A stretch of 32,450 bases of DNA, from the NCBI GenBank assembly GCA_027575805.1, contig JANBPU010000180.1:1-32450 (forward strand), written 5' to 3'. The stretch is from Mycoemilia scoparia (Eukaryota > Kickxellomycota > Kickxellomycetes > Kickxellales > Kickxellaceae). The notes beneath the pieces were generated by a model. That model was not told where the DNA came from and made no database searches. It was given only the letters and a program-made list of their open reading frames with translations. The translations under genes and the position numbers were made by a program. Shown here one piece after another: positions 10,189 through 18,546 of this stretch (positions within the stretch are counted from its first letter, which is position 1; each line of letters opens with the position of its first letter).

Positions 10189-10738
10189 AACACATCTTGC
10201 AACACCAATGCATTTTATGTTTTAGGCATTTCGAAATCTTTGTTTCAATAATATTACCCCTCATGTAAAGATTAAAATACGCCAAAAGCGCATGAATCCA
10301 TTAGGTCTACCACACAGAAGGCATTTGCTTATTTTCTTCATAAAAAGATTGTGTGGTTTCTGCGAGAATCGCCGCTTGCAACAAGAGAGTGACCACCCTG
10401 ATGGGATGGGATGGGTGGGAGTGTTTCCAGGTTTGGTTCTGGCCCAAAGGTATAGTGTTTATGGAGGATACCTTATATTGCAGCTTCATTCCTTCAAAGG
10501 GTTGAGACCATTTAGGCTGCTTGGTCATCAATCGTGTGTGTGTGTGTTTGTGCATGTGCTAACAATTTCGGAGAGAAATTGTTTGGACGCCCCAGTTTTT
10601 AAGAGATAAAAGGGGTTAGATTGGATTGGTCGTTTACTGGTTTTGAATAAATAACAGCCAAGCGATAGGGATGGAATGGATACTTGTGGCCTTTCTTCAG
10701 AAAAGATCACCACTAGTGTTACTTTAGATGTGTACTAA

Positions 10739-10953
10739 ATACCATCCTGCGATGGTATCGATGATGATAACAACAACCTGAATAGGGTTAAAGTTGAAGG
10801 GCAAGGATACACAGCGCAGTTAAAAACCATACCCATTTACTGAAGAAGGCCAGTTTGGTTCAAAGCACCGCTATAATGGACATATAAAGTAGATGTCCAT
10901 ATTGATCATATTCTGCCAAATGAAAAATCAGGGTGGGTATTAACACCATCCTG
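10739..10953. repeat. Cluster of three short hairpins
   Basis: Three inverted repeats in a row: ATACCATC/GATGGTAT with a 4-nt loop (10739-10758), ATGGACAT/ATGTCCAT with a 9-nt loop (10876-10900), and CAGGGTGG/CCATCCTG with one mismatch (10929-10953). They end about 75 bases before the 150-bp element copy. No known RNA family is recognised. Confidence 0.5.
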
Positions 10954-11027
10954 GAAAACCCTTAACCCGCCAACTGGAGCGAGAAAATAAGGGCGCCTTA
11001 CGACTATTACCTATAAGCAACATTATC

Positions 11028-11178
11028 GCAGGGTCTCCTCTAAAAGGGTACTAGGATATTGCCCTTGAATACCAGCCAATCATCGCTGGGACTCCAGCTA
11101 AAATGTATGGGCTATAGGCTGATTTGCAGGGTATGTATGAGGGTATCTGCCTAATCCTTTTTGGTGGAGAACTTGCCA
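11028..11178 (-). mobile_element. MITE-like element, family 1, copy 3 (inverted)
   Basis: The reverse complement aligns end to end with 7911-8060 and 17933-18083. It starts TGGCAAGTTCTCCACC, shares CTCATACAT, AGCCTATAGCCCATACAT and TTTTAGCTGGAG, and ends near GAGGAGACCCTGC. It is somewhat more diverged in the half after GCTGGAG. The same ~151-bp length supports a discrete element. Confidence 0.7.
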
Positions 11179-11553
11179 TAGAGCCGATCTAATATTCGGT
11201 CTTTGGGATAGCTTTATTTCTTGTTAAGCACAATGCCCCACAATGGTATCGTGTTTTATTACATGGATGTTTTTTCCGGTTATACCTGGCAATTCGTGGA
11301 TTTTCAGCTTTAGGGCGCCAACGGATAGAAGCAGCGGGCCAATTTACAATAGGTGCCATTGGAGCACGACAGAAAAGAAATCTTTGTCAGCAGGAATAAT
11401 TTTTGCTCTGAACCTGCTACCAGAAGGGGTCACGGCTGGTCACCCAAACAAGAGTGTTCTGCAAGCTATGCCCACTTCGTGGTTGCGGAGATAAGTGGGA
11501 TCACAATGGTGGCGGCAGCAGTCTCATGGGCGATATGTGACAGTTTGACCATT

Positions 11554-11643
11554 AAAGAGGTGCCAGGGTATTAGTGTGTGTGGCATACAGCTACCTCCAT
11601 AGGAGTAATAAAATGCTTAATCATCAAAGAGGTGCCAGAGTAT
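11554..11643. repeat. Direct repeat AAAGAGGTGCCAGRGTAT, two copies 72 bp apart
   Basis: AAAGAGGTGCCAGGGTAT at 11554-11571 and AAAGAGGTGCCAGAGTAT at 11626-11643 (17 of 18 identical). The bases between do not continue the similarity clearly. Function unknown; it could be a remnant of a larger repeat or paired factor sites. Confidence 0.6.
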
Positions 11644-11988
11644 GCTGAAATAGCACATGCTGTTGCAAATGGCTATGTTGTGTACTGCGTTTATTACAAA
11701 GAGCGTGCGAATAAAAACATGTGAGAGAATGAGAAGCAGCCCACTTCATAGAAATCAATCAATAGCATGAAGTGGAATGCATATTCCAATTTGGAGTCGC
11801 ACGCCGAGACCAACAGCACGATTGTTGTCTGTCTTGTGAAAAAGACCGTCCAAATCAAGTGCGCATAGACACAGGCTTACCAAGACCATTTTCAAGATAG
11901 ACTGAGTCATAGCAGACTGCCAAGCCCCCACTCGAACCTTGAGTGTAAAGCTGTCTGGCCCTCATGATCTCTGGTCTTGGTGGTGGGG

Positions 11989-12002
11989 CAGATGGCCATC
12001 TG
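11989..12002. promoter_or_regulatory. Perfect 14-bp palindrome CAGATGGCCATCTG
   Basis: Perfect self-complement centred on GGCC. It contains CAGATG and CATCTG, which are E-box type (CANNTG) hexamers. It is one of three such palindromes upstream of RhoGEF-2. A regulatory role is inference. Confidence 0.4.
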
Positions 12003-12206
12003 GCCTAATGCGGGATGGACAGAGCACTGTGTGGTGATTTGCAGAACCTTGTTTTACTGCTGAGGCTTTAACCTTATGAATCAGAACGGGCGCCACTACT
12101 CCCTTCTTTGGTTGTCAATACAGAACGACCTCAGGCAAGAACCGGCTTCATTCTTAGGTACACACACCCCAAGCCAACCAGCCATCCATCCATCGTCTCT
12201 GGGAAG

Positions 12207-12220
12207 CCAATGGCCATTGG
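12207..12220. promoter_or_regulatory. Perfect palindrome CCAATGGCCATTGG (paired inverted CCAAT boxes)
   Basis: Two CCAAT boxes on opposite strands share the central GGCC. CCAAT is the known target of the fungal HAP/NF-Y complex. It lies about 840 bases upstream of the RhoGEF-2 ATG. Binding is inferred, not shown. Confidence 0.45.
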
Positions 12221-12283
12221 TGGGCCAAAGCTGAGGGAGAGACATGTTTCACAGAAATTAACCCAGGGCAACACTGGGCCAGC

Positions 12284-12297
12284 CTACAGGCCTGTAG
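12284..12297. promoter_or_regulatory. Perfect 14-bp palindrome CTACAGGCCTGTAG
   Basis: Perfect self-complement, again centred on GGCC, 64 bases after the CCAAT palindrome. A partial echo (GTCTACAGGCTG) occurs near 12385. No known factor is recognised. Confidence 0.35.
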
Positions 12298-13057
12298 CAA
12301 TTGGCCAGAAGTTGAGGAGCAGATTCCACAGTTTCTTTGGGCAGCCGCAAAGTAAGGAACATACGGGCCAGAGACTGTGCGCCAGTCTACAGGCTGCGTT
12401 GTTTTAGTTGTTTGGTGCAGAGAGCTGCTTATGATTATTCTGCACAACGCGTGGTCCCTTTCTAAAAACGGAACAACCACTATTCACAGGACTGCATTTG
12501 GGATGTTTCCACAAACCTATTGCAAGTGTAGGCTTTTGTATCCTTGTGTGTCTTGTAAATAGGTCTCATGTTTCTCCCAAAGCTCCTCAGGTTTCACCGT
12601 ACTTGTCAACTCCTTTACAAGCCCCCACGCACTCTCAATCATATCTTGTTTCTGTTATTTTCTGTCTTTGAATGTGAGCAAAGCTCTTTTTTAAATTTCT
12701 ATTCCCGCCGAATTGCCAAAACCAAAGACCATATTCCTATCCACAAATAACACTTTGTTCTTGACCATCCTCCCCATCAATCGTCCCCTATTTGTGGACT
12801 CCGCCTAGCCATACTTTTTTCAGCGTCCTGGTAGTCTCCGCACCGGTAGTCAGCTTGGTCAACAGCTAGCCTTTGCTTCTACCTCGCCACGTCGATCAAG
12901 CGTCCAGAACCAGCAGTTGCTACTATCACTACTACTATATCCGCCGGCTTACTTTGCAAGTTACTAGCCTTTTTTGCGGTGCTGACCCCCCGATTGCTGC
13001 CTGACATACATCACCAGGTTCCCATTTGAACTTCCCATTCCCTCCAGACTATACTAA

Positions 13058-16000
13058 ATGGCAAAACCCAAGTCCTTTTTGGCATGGCCTGTGGGTTCCG
13101 ACTCTACAAGTTCGCCTGGTCCTTTACTCGAAGCCACTTCAACTTCTGCTTCCTCAATTCATTCTATTTCTATACATTCCCATATGCGTACCAGCTTTCT
13201 AAAGAGTGTATTTTCGTCCCGGCGAAAAAATGTGCCCGGACACAGCAACCACAGCGGACCAAGCCTGGCCACAGAGAGCGGGGAGGTCCAGTACGCCAGA
13301 CTACAGCGCCCATCGACAGCCATATCGCCAGAGGCCCCGCACTCCTCTCTGCACCATAGTCAGAGCAATGGAAGGCACCTTGTGCGTCCCAGCAAGCCTG
13401 GCTCCGCCCGCAAATCCAGGTTCAACCGGCTGAAGACAATGCCGTCTACCTTGTCTCTGAACACATCAGAAAAGCTCGAGTCGAAAAAGCTGGTATCCCC
13501 AGCAGAGGAGCTGAAAATGTCGTTCCTCAAGAATCTCGAGCTGGGGGCGCATGTTTTTGAAAACACCAAATATCAGATGGTTTTCCTGGGCAGCCATGCA
13601 TTCGATGTGGTGATTAATCTACTCGGCCTACAAGATCGAAAGATCGCTGCATCGATAATCAGAAAACTAGACCACCTTGGCCTTTATGAGCATGTTGTTG
13701 GAAAGAGTGGGCGAAGATGTAAGGGCCTTGGCATAGCCGATAGCGACGAAGAGCTCTACACACTTACACGCCAGGCATTCCGCTGCTTGCTACCATACTC
13801 GCCTGCCACGGATTTACCTGCAACGCCGACAACAGACCTTCCGATCGAGAAGGGCTCGGGTGAGCACTTGGCGAGGCACGAGTCTCAGCCCGACATTGAA
13901 AAGCGCCATCGCACCACCGACTCAACAAGCAGCAGAAGCAACATTGAGAGGCCCACAAACCCAGTCTTTAAGTTCCCAGGGTATGACATTGATCCATCAA
14001 TCACATCTGAGTCTATTGACATTGATTCAGACACGCCAAACTCCGCATGTACACTAGATTCGCTAGAAACCGTAGAGATCCCATCATGCCAGTTCAACGA
14101 TGTCTTCGAATCTTGGACGAGCGAGAAAAATGCGCAAAGCAGCCTGGATATATTTGCCAGGCTCTCTGACAATAGCAGCTCAACCACCAGTTTCTCAAAG
14201 ATGGGTGAGCAGAAGGACAAAGCGAATGGGTATTCATCCTGCTCATACCTTGTGTATGGGAGCAAGTTTGACAGCGGTATTGCACAAGACACTTCATGCA
14301 AGGATTCAGGCGCAATTGTTTCCAAGGACTGCAGCCCAGCCATGGTTTCCAACAGAGACGCGGCCTTCATAGAAGACTATGATTACAAAATCACTGACCA
14401 TTCCAGCCAGCATTCTGGCCAAAGTAAGACCACAGAGCCAACTACATCAGCACTGGTCGCTCGGACAGTTGAAATCAGGAAGGTTGGAACCGCACCGGCA
14501 GGCAGCATCGGCGACAGCACGCCAGACTATACCTGCCAACCTCCCCAAAATAGCCAGCGCCGCCCAAGCTCAGGAATCACTGGTGGTGTACTTGAGTCTG
14601 TGCCTATACGGTCAAGAGTGGCTAAGAGAAGCGAAAGTCTTTTGAATCTGTTGAGACCAAAGAGCATGGCAGAAGGCCTTCGGCGCGAATTCATCTCGAA
14701 CAGACCAGAATCAATGGTAGTCAGCCTTGGCACAGGGAAGCCCACTGAGGAGAGGCCACAGTCTGAAGTGTCAAACTGGTCCACTAGCGCCAACACATAC
14801 ACGCCCTCTCTTCGCGTAGCCGGCACCAGCACCTCGACAAAGCACAACCACATCCCTTCGACCCCAATGACAACCTCAACAACATGTGGAACCGCTTCGC
14901 CCTCTTATCACATGGTGGGGCTTGCTCAAGATCCACGCCTAAGTACTGCATCAAACACGCTCTATTCGCCCAGCACTGCATCTATACCAGGAAACCATTC
15001 CAGCGAATGGGTGTATGGAGATTCAGTGAGCACAAAGGCCTCGCGGTCGGGGCATCATGTGTATGAAGGCGACTGCCAGAGTCTGGGTTATTCCGGCGTT
15101 GTTAGTCGCGCACTGCTGTGGAAGCACACCGTCCCAAAATCACTTTTAGAAACACTCTCTGCGGACACAGTTGCTTTGCAAGAGATCATCTACGAGACCA
15201 TAGGGACTGAGCGGGACTATATCCATGACATGGAGGTCATTGACACAATATTTACCGATCCCCTGAGAAGGAGTGGCAGCCAGATAGTCCCCCAGAATAC
15301 AGTTGATGACCTAATATACAAGCTATTTTACAACTACCGCGCTGTCCTCGAGATCAACAAGCAGCTTTGTGACAAGCTTTGTGCGCTACAGAGATCAGAG
15401 TCCATTGTGAGCGGCATCGGCGAGGCATTTCTGGAGTGGTCAGAGAACCTCGAGCCACTTGTGGACTACAGTGTGCACGTTCCAGTTGCCCAGGTGGATC
15501 TAGAGCAAGAGTTGGCCCGCAATCCAGTATTCTCCAACTTCACTCGCATGGCCGAGCAGCATCCGGATGCCCGTCGCTTACCGATACAAAGCTTTATTGG
15601 AAGACCAGCTGCGCGACTGGCAAAATACCCCTTACTTCTACCAACCATCCTGAAGCACACACCAAAGGACAGCCCGGACTACACTATCCTCCCAATAGTT
15701 ATTGAGCGTATAAAGACTGCTTTGGACCGCATAGACAGACTTAGTGGTGAGCAAGCCGATGAGCTGCGCATGAGAAAGCTCCGCATGCAGCTCAAGCCAA
15801 GCAGAGAGGTGAGCCTTGATGCACTGGATATCGACAACCCTGGCAGGAGAGTTGTGCACGAGGGGCTGCTGTATCGATCGGATGGTCAGCGAATCATGGC
15901 GTTTTTGCTTGACAATGCTCTTGTTCTGGCCGCCGAGCACAAGTCCGTCCATGCGAAAGGTGTAGCCGAGTATACTATTGAGCGCGAACCGATTCCAATA

Positions 16001-17503
16001 TACTTGCTGGATGTAAGCCTGCCCAACGAACTCTCAGCCCACAATGGCTTGTCTGGAAGCACTGCCGCAACAATGGGCAGACGGATGCTAGCGCGTGCTG
16101 GGCTAAGAAAGGGACAGGGACATGCATCTATCGATGCTATTCCTTCCTCATGTGTCCCGTTGTTGATACACAGGCTTGGGCCTGATGGATTTGTAGCTCA
16201 CATGTGGGCCGGAAATGCACAGGAGCAACAGCAGTGGAAAGACATCGCTCGGTCCAGAATCTTCTCTGCTGGTCTCTCCGAACTGGGAAACCAAATAGTT
16301 GGCTATGGCATTTCGGAAACAGACTTTCGCAAGACATGCAAGCCGCTGTGCTCTACAACTTACCAGTCGCCATCAACCGGGTTCCAGATGATAATGATAG
16401 GCGCCGAGGACGGGCTATACATGGGACTGTCACACAAGTCGACATCGATTCGCAGGATATCCACCATGCCCATGGTTACGTCTGTCCATGTGTTTGAAGA
16501 ATACGACATGGTTGTTGTTCTTGAGAACCATATGCTTGTGGCGTATTCGCTTGGTGATGTTGAGGATCCAAATAACTGGGGCAGAGACATCTCCGGAACT
16601 ACCCTTGCCCATTCAGTTTCGTATATCGCCGTTGGAAGATACAGAGGACGGCCACTTCTTGTTTATGCAAGGGTACGAAGCAGCCTGTCAACGTTTAGCT
16701 GCATACAGCCCTATGATGCGAAAGCAATGGCCGCTGCTGGTCCCACCGAATTTAAAAAGGGTCGCACTGTCTTCCGCAATGGAAAATACAGACTCCATAT
16801 TGTCCAGGAGTTTGTTATTGGCAATGAGTCCTATGGAATGCAGTTCTTTAGAAAGAAGCTTTGTGTGATATGCAAAGAGAGCTTTGAAATTGTCGACATC
16901 CGCCGTGGCTATGAGCATGTTGGCCTTCCGAGCCCTCTTGATCCGGACCTCTTGTTTGTTCAACAAGAAAAGAGTGGAAGACCCTTGGCCATCCACAAAA
17001 TAGACAACGAGTTCTTGCTCTGCTACCAAGAGTTTGCCTTTTATCTTGAAAAGTCAGGAAAGCGAACTCGCCCAGAGCTTCTAATCAGGTGGCTTGTCCC
17101 ACCAACACAAGTCATCGTTTCAGCACCCTACATCATCGCATTCAATCCTATTTTCATCGAAGTTCGCCATTCCAAGACCGGAAATCTTGAGCACACTATT
17201 AGACTCCCTAATGGCGTGTGTCTTAATCCTGGGTCCGTGCAGAACGGGATCCATATCTCTGCGCCCCCAGAATCAACCACTTATGTAAACAAGATCATCG
17301 AGCTCGAGGCATTTTCCCAGGCAAAGTGCACCACTCCAGTTTCGCATCTGAGCAAGTCACCTTCTTTGAAACAGTCTAACAGACTAGGGTCATCTCGCTC
17401 ATCCACTTCTATCCACACATCCTCTTCAACCTCACCATCGCCCCACATACCCCTCCGCCCAACCCAGCAATTCCACACTATCTTCGAGCTGCATTTTCCA
17501 TAG
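13058..17503 (+). CDS. Rho guanine nucleotide exchange factor, DEP-DH-PH-CNH, paralogue 2
   Basis: Intronless, 1481 aa from the ATG at 13058. Domain order matches the gene at 2767. A DEP-like domain is at about 160-245 (FENTKYQMVFLGSHAFDVV, ending DEELYTL). A long Ser/Thr-rich linker follows to ~700. DH is at about 702-911, opening with ALQEIIYETIGTERDYI and carrying RLAKYPLLLPTILKHTP near 853. PH is at about 927-1061 (MAFLLDNALVLAAEH). CNH is at about 1081-1391, ending FLLCYQEFAFYLEKSGKR and FIEVRH. A Ser/Thr-rich tail of ~90 residues follows. Unlike paralogue 1, the DEP domain sits near the N-terminus and there are no polyglutamine runs. The predicted role is again Rho1-type GTPase activation. 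The two proteins align mainly in DH and CNH, so the duplication is old. Its upstream region is unusually long and palindrome-rich. Confidence 0.94.
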   Translation: MAKPKSFLAWPVGSDSTSSPGPLLEATSTSASSIHSISIHSHMRTSFLKSVFSSRRKNVPGHSNHSGPSLATESGEVQYARLQRPSTAISPEAPHSSLHHSQSNGRHLVRPSKPGSARKSRFNRLKTMPSTLSLNTSEKLESKKLVSPAEELKMSFLKNLELGAHVFENTKYQMVFLGSHAFDVVINLLGLQDRKIAASIIRKLDHLGLYEHVVGKSGRRCKGLGIADSDEELYTLTRQAFRCLLPYSPATDLPATPTTDLPIEKGSGEHLARHESQPDIEKRHRTTDSTSSRSNIERPTNPVFKFPGYDIDPSITSESIDIDSDTPNSACTLDSLETVEIPSCQFNDVFESWTSEKNAQSSLDIFARLSDNSSSTTSFSKMGEQKDKANGYSSCSYLVYGSKFDSGIAQDTSCKDSGAIVSKDCSPAMVSNRDAAFIEDYDYKITDHSSQHSGQSKTTEPTTSALVARTVEIRKVGTAPAGSIGDSTPDYTCQPPQNSQRRPSSGITGGVLESVPIRSRVAKRSESLLNLLRPKSMAEGLRREFISNRPESMVVSLGTGKPTEERPQSEVSNWSTSANTYTPSLRVAGTSTSTKHNHIPSTPMTTSTTCGTASPSYHMVGLAQDPRLSTASNTLYSPSTASIPGNHSSEWVYGDSVSTKASRSGHHVYEGDCQSLGYSGVVSRALLWKHTVPKSLLETLSADTVALQEIIYETIGTERDYIHDMEVIDTIFTDPLRRSGSQIVPQNTVDDLIYKLFYNYRAVLEINKQLCDKLCALQRSESIVSGIGEAFLEWSENLEPLVDYSVHVPVAQVDLEQELARNPVFSNFTRMAEQHPDARRLPIQSFIGRPAARLAKYPLLLPTILKHTPKDSPDYTILPIVIERIKTALDRIDRLSGEQADELRMRKLRMQLKPSREVSLDALDIDNPGRRVVHEGLLYRSDGQRIMAFLLDNALVLAAEHKSVHAKGVAEYTIEREPIPIYLLDVSLPNELSAHNGLSGSTAATMGRRMLARAGLRKGQGHASIDAIPSSCVPLLIHRLGPDGFVAHMWAGNAQEQQQWKDIARSRIFSAGLSELGNQIVGYGISETDFRKTCKPLCSTTYQSPSTGFQMIMIGAEDGLYMGLSHKSTSIRRISTMPMVTSVHVFEEYDMVVVLENHMLVAYSLGDVEDPNNWGRDISGTTLAHSVSYIAVGRYRGRPLLVYARVRSSLSTFSCIQPYDAKAMAAAGPTEFKKGRTVFRNGKYRLHIVQEFVIGNESYGMQFFRKKLCVICKESFEIVDIRRGYEHVGLPSPLDPDLLFVQQEKSGRPLAIHKIDNEFLLCYQEFAFYLEKSGKRTRPELLIRWLVPPTQVIVSAPYIIAFNPIFIEVRHSKTGNLEHTIRLPNGVCLNPGSVQNGIHISAPPESTTYVNKIIELEAFSQAKCTTPVSHLSKSPSLKQSNRLGSSRSSTSIHTSSSTSPSPHIPLRPTQQFHTIFELHFP

Positions 17504-17817
17504 TCACAAGATAAATAGGCAACTATTTTCTGTGCATCACTTTCATTTTTAGTGTTTATATAATAATTGTTTTAATATTTAAATGTATAGACTAGAATAT
17601 AATACATATTATCAATTTTAACCTGTAATCGATGGTGCTATTTTTTAATGTAGTTCAAGGGTATATTTGCCAGCATCACAAATGGCCAGATTTCACAAGG
17701 CTTTGGGCAAAATGGGTCCCCAGGAGTTGCATATGAAATGGATGAAGTTATACCAAAATCCGAGGGATCCATTTCTTTCTAATTAATGTCTGATTCCTAG
17801 CGAAATTTCACCAAATG

Positions 17818-17928
17818 GATCATAATTTTTGAAGAGTGACTTTTGATGACCAGTGATTATAGGGACTATCAAAGCCAAATGGATGTCCAGTTTTACTAGC
17901 AAACTTTCACCCTTCAAAAATAATCACC
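17818..17928 (+). mobile_element. MITE-like element, family 2, copy A
   Basis: About 111 bp with terminal inverted repeats: the left end has ATAATTTTTGAAGAGTGA and the right end read backwards has GATTATTTTTGAAGGGTGA. It shares the interior string CGATTATAGGGG (here TGATTATAGGGA) with copy B read backwards. It abuts the family 1 copy at 17933 with only 4 bases between. Confidence 0.6.
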
Positions 17929-17932
17929 CTAA

Positions 17933-18083
17933 TGGCAAGTTCTCCACCAAAAGGAATCAGACAAGTGTGCTCATACATCCCCAGAAAATCGGCCCTTAGC
18001 CCACATACACTTTGGCTGGAGCCTGACAGATTATTGGCTATTATCCAGGGTATTATTCTGGTACATCTTCAAAGGTGATTCTG
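17933..18083 (+). mobile_element. MITE-like element, family 1, copy 2
   Basis: A 151-bp block collinear with 7911-8060, including the identical run GCTGGAGCCTGACAGATT and matching ends TGGCAAGTTCTCC and GTGATTCTGC. As at copy 1, it lies about 430-500 bases downstream of a RhoGEF stop codon. Confidence 0.75.
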
Positions 18084-18261
18084 CCAAATGTTTATACATT
18101 GGCATTCTACCTCTCAGATGCTTTTTAAAGTCTAACATACAAAGACAAGGGTTATTTTGCGTAGATTACATTGTGAATATGGGCAATCGCAAGGGATTGC
18201 GCTTTGCAGTAAATAAAAATGTAGGCATTTAGCCACAAAGAAAGTGGGTCATGTAAAACGT

Positions 18262-18351
18262 GTGATAATTTTTGAAGGGCACTACTTGATAGTCAATGGG
18301 ATCGCCCCTATAATCGTTGGCCATTAAAGGATACTCTTCAAAAATCATCAC
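18262..18351 (-). mobile_element. MITE-like element, family 2, copy B (inverted)
   Basis: 90 bp bounded by GTGATAATTTTTGAAGGG and CTCTTCAAAAATCATCAC. Its reverse complement resembles copy A over the ends and the CGATTATAGGGG core, with a ~20-bp shorter middle. No coding capacity. Confidence 0.6.
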
Positions 18352-18546
18352 CCAAATGTTGCTTGAGTTTGGCATGAAAATAAAAAATATGAAGGGAAGG
18401 GAGACCTTATCGGTTTGCATTAATGTTACAGCTGTCCAAATTAGTCGAAGACAGATATATTGAACTTCGGTTGTGTTTAGAATGGTTTGCGTGGCATGTG
18501 TGGTAGGGAGGTGGTTGATTTGTTCTGTATAGCCCGGCATAAGCAA

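Larger units (their letters stand above)
10189..13057. other. Long non-coding region upstream of RhoGEF-2
   Basis: About 2.9 kb, the longest stretch without a gene. Open frames up to 108 codons (12154-12480 minus) show no protein-like composition. It holds a GT microsatellite (10534-10558), a run of three hairpins (10739-10953), an inverted copy of the 150-bp element (11028-11178), a 72-bp-spaced direct repeat (11554-11643) and three perfect 14-bp palindromes (11989, 12207, 12284). The last ~450 bases before the ATG at 13058 are CT-rich and probably promoter plus leader. Confidence 0.55.
17504..18546. other. Convergent intergenic region carrying three small repeat elements
   Basis: About 1 kb between the 3' ends of RhoGEF-2 (plus) and the coiled-coil gene (minus). 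The first ~150 bases are AT-rich and probably hold the RhoGEF-2 polyadenylation region. The rest contains two copies of one inverted-repeat family (17818-17928, 18262-18351) and one copy of the 150-bp family (17933-18083). The open frame at 18229-18546 on the minus strand runs across one of these elements and is not a gene. Confidence 0.6.

Noticed and set aside
11243..11574. Two overlapping plus-strand frames of 73-83 codons
   Set aside because: No motif of a transposon or host protein could be seen, and neighbouring sequence is clearly repeat-derived.
12154..12480. 108-codon minus frame and 99-codon plus frame (12108-12407) overlapping each other
   Set aside because: Overlapping frames in opposite strands, no recognisable motif, within a palindrome-rich promoter region.
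18229..18546. 105-codon minus-strand frame just downstream of the coiled-coil gene
   Set aside because: It runs through a family 2 inverted-repeat element and lies past the stop of the neighbouring gene; composition is not protein-like.
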